DNA of 52,206 nt from NCBI GenBank assembly GCA_902788605.1, contig CADAKX010000026.1:1-52206 (forward strand). The letters are read 5' to 3'. Positions within the stretch are counted from its first letter, which is position 1. Each line of letters begins with the position of its first letter. The DNA is from an uncultured Prevotellaceae bacterium. Its GTDB lineage: Bacteria > Bacteroidota > Bacteroidia > Bacteroidales > Bacteroidaceae. Under the pieces are notes generated by a model that had not been told where the DNA came from, made no database searches, and worked only from the letters and a program-made list of their open reading frames with translations. A program made the position numbers and the translations under genes. Shown in pieces: positions 52,061 through 52,206 of the stretch.

Positions 52061-52206
52061 GTAATCCACAGAAAAATGACTAAGTATTAACAATGTTTAA
52101 ACAATTTGCACAATGATTTTTTACACAACTATCAGAATTCCTAATAGACCTAAGAGATATGCCAGAGAATCGCAGGGACAGTTTGATTCTCGGCCTGTCG
52201 GAATCA

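Noticed and set aside
52159-52206. Start of a possible rightward gene (MPENRRDSLILGLSES) at the window edge
   Set aside because: Only 16 codons are visible, with no clear promoter; it cannot be supported without downstream sequence.

Overview
The window looks like the chromosome of a gut or rumen member of Bacteroidales, most likely Prevotella sensu lato (Prevotella, Segatella, Xylanibacter). The reasons are the TAnnTTTG -7 promoter elements, the absence of Shine-Dalgarno dependence, and families typical of the group: DUF4252, DUF3332, DUF3575, DUF5119 and fimbrillin-like lipoproteins. All identifications come from reading motifs and family resemblance; no database was searched. No rRNA, tRNA or CRISPR array was seen.

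Left part (1-26.6 kb) is mostly housekeeping and accessory genes in short operons. A secreted GH3 glycosidase and an esterase form one operon. gluQ follows, with an odd repeat-derived tail, then a RAYT-like HUH transposase carrying the same palindromic repeat, a truncated S41 protease remnant and a TraB/GumN protein. A 0.5 kb gene-free stretch holds an 87-bp inverted-repeat element with tandem 22-bp hairpin units. Next comes an ECF sigma/anti-sigma/DUF4252 operon, then a PurF paralogue lacking the N-terminal catalytic cysteine, an MFS transporter, a PAP2 phosphatase with an epimerase, a sodium:solute symporter with a frameshifted porin, a DUF2264 protein and a DUF3332 protein. An operon of an RluA-type pseudouridine synthase and two SF1 helicases closes this part; one helicase carries a PD-(D/E)XK nuclease domain.

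Central part (26.8-49.3 kb) is the main system: one 13-gene, 22.4-kb, same-strand cluster behind a good -33/-7 promoter, with gaps of 36 bp or less and several start/stop overlaps. It encodes an OmpA-like/DUF3575 outer-membrane protein, a DUF5119 lipoprotein and eleven fimbrillin-type (type V pilus, FimA/Mfa-like) lipoproteins. The eleven fall into three architectures: four single-domain, three with two tandem fimbrillin domains, and four with a fimbrillin-like N-terminus followed by a GLUG/beta-helix-like C-terminus (candidate tip adhesins). All eleven carry a Thr-Arg dipeptide 27-35 residues after the lipobox cysteine, where arginine-specific processing occurs in Porphyromonas pilins. The plausible model is that lipidated pilins are exported, cleaved after this Arg, and polymerised by strand exchange into a composite pilus.

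Right part (49.3-52.2 kb) has a YbjQ-type small protein, a strong terminator, two AT-rich genes for unknown exported proteins and a secreted beta-propeller protein. The last ~150 bp show no firm gene.
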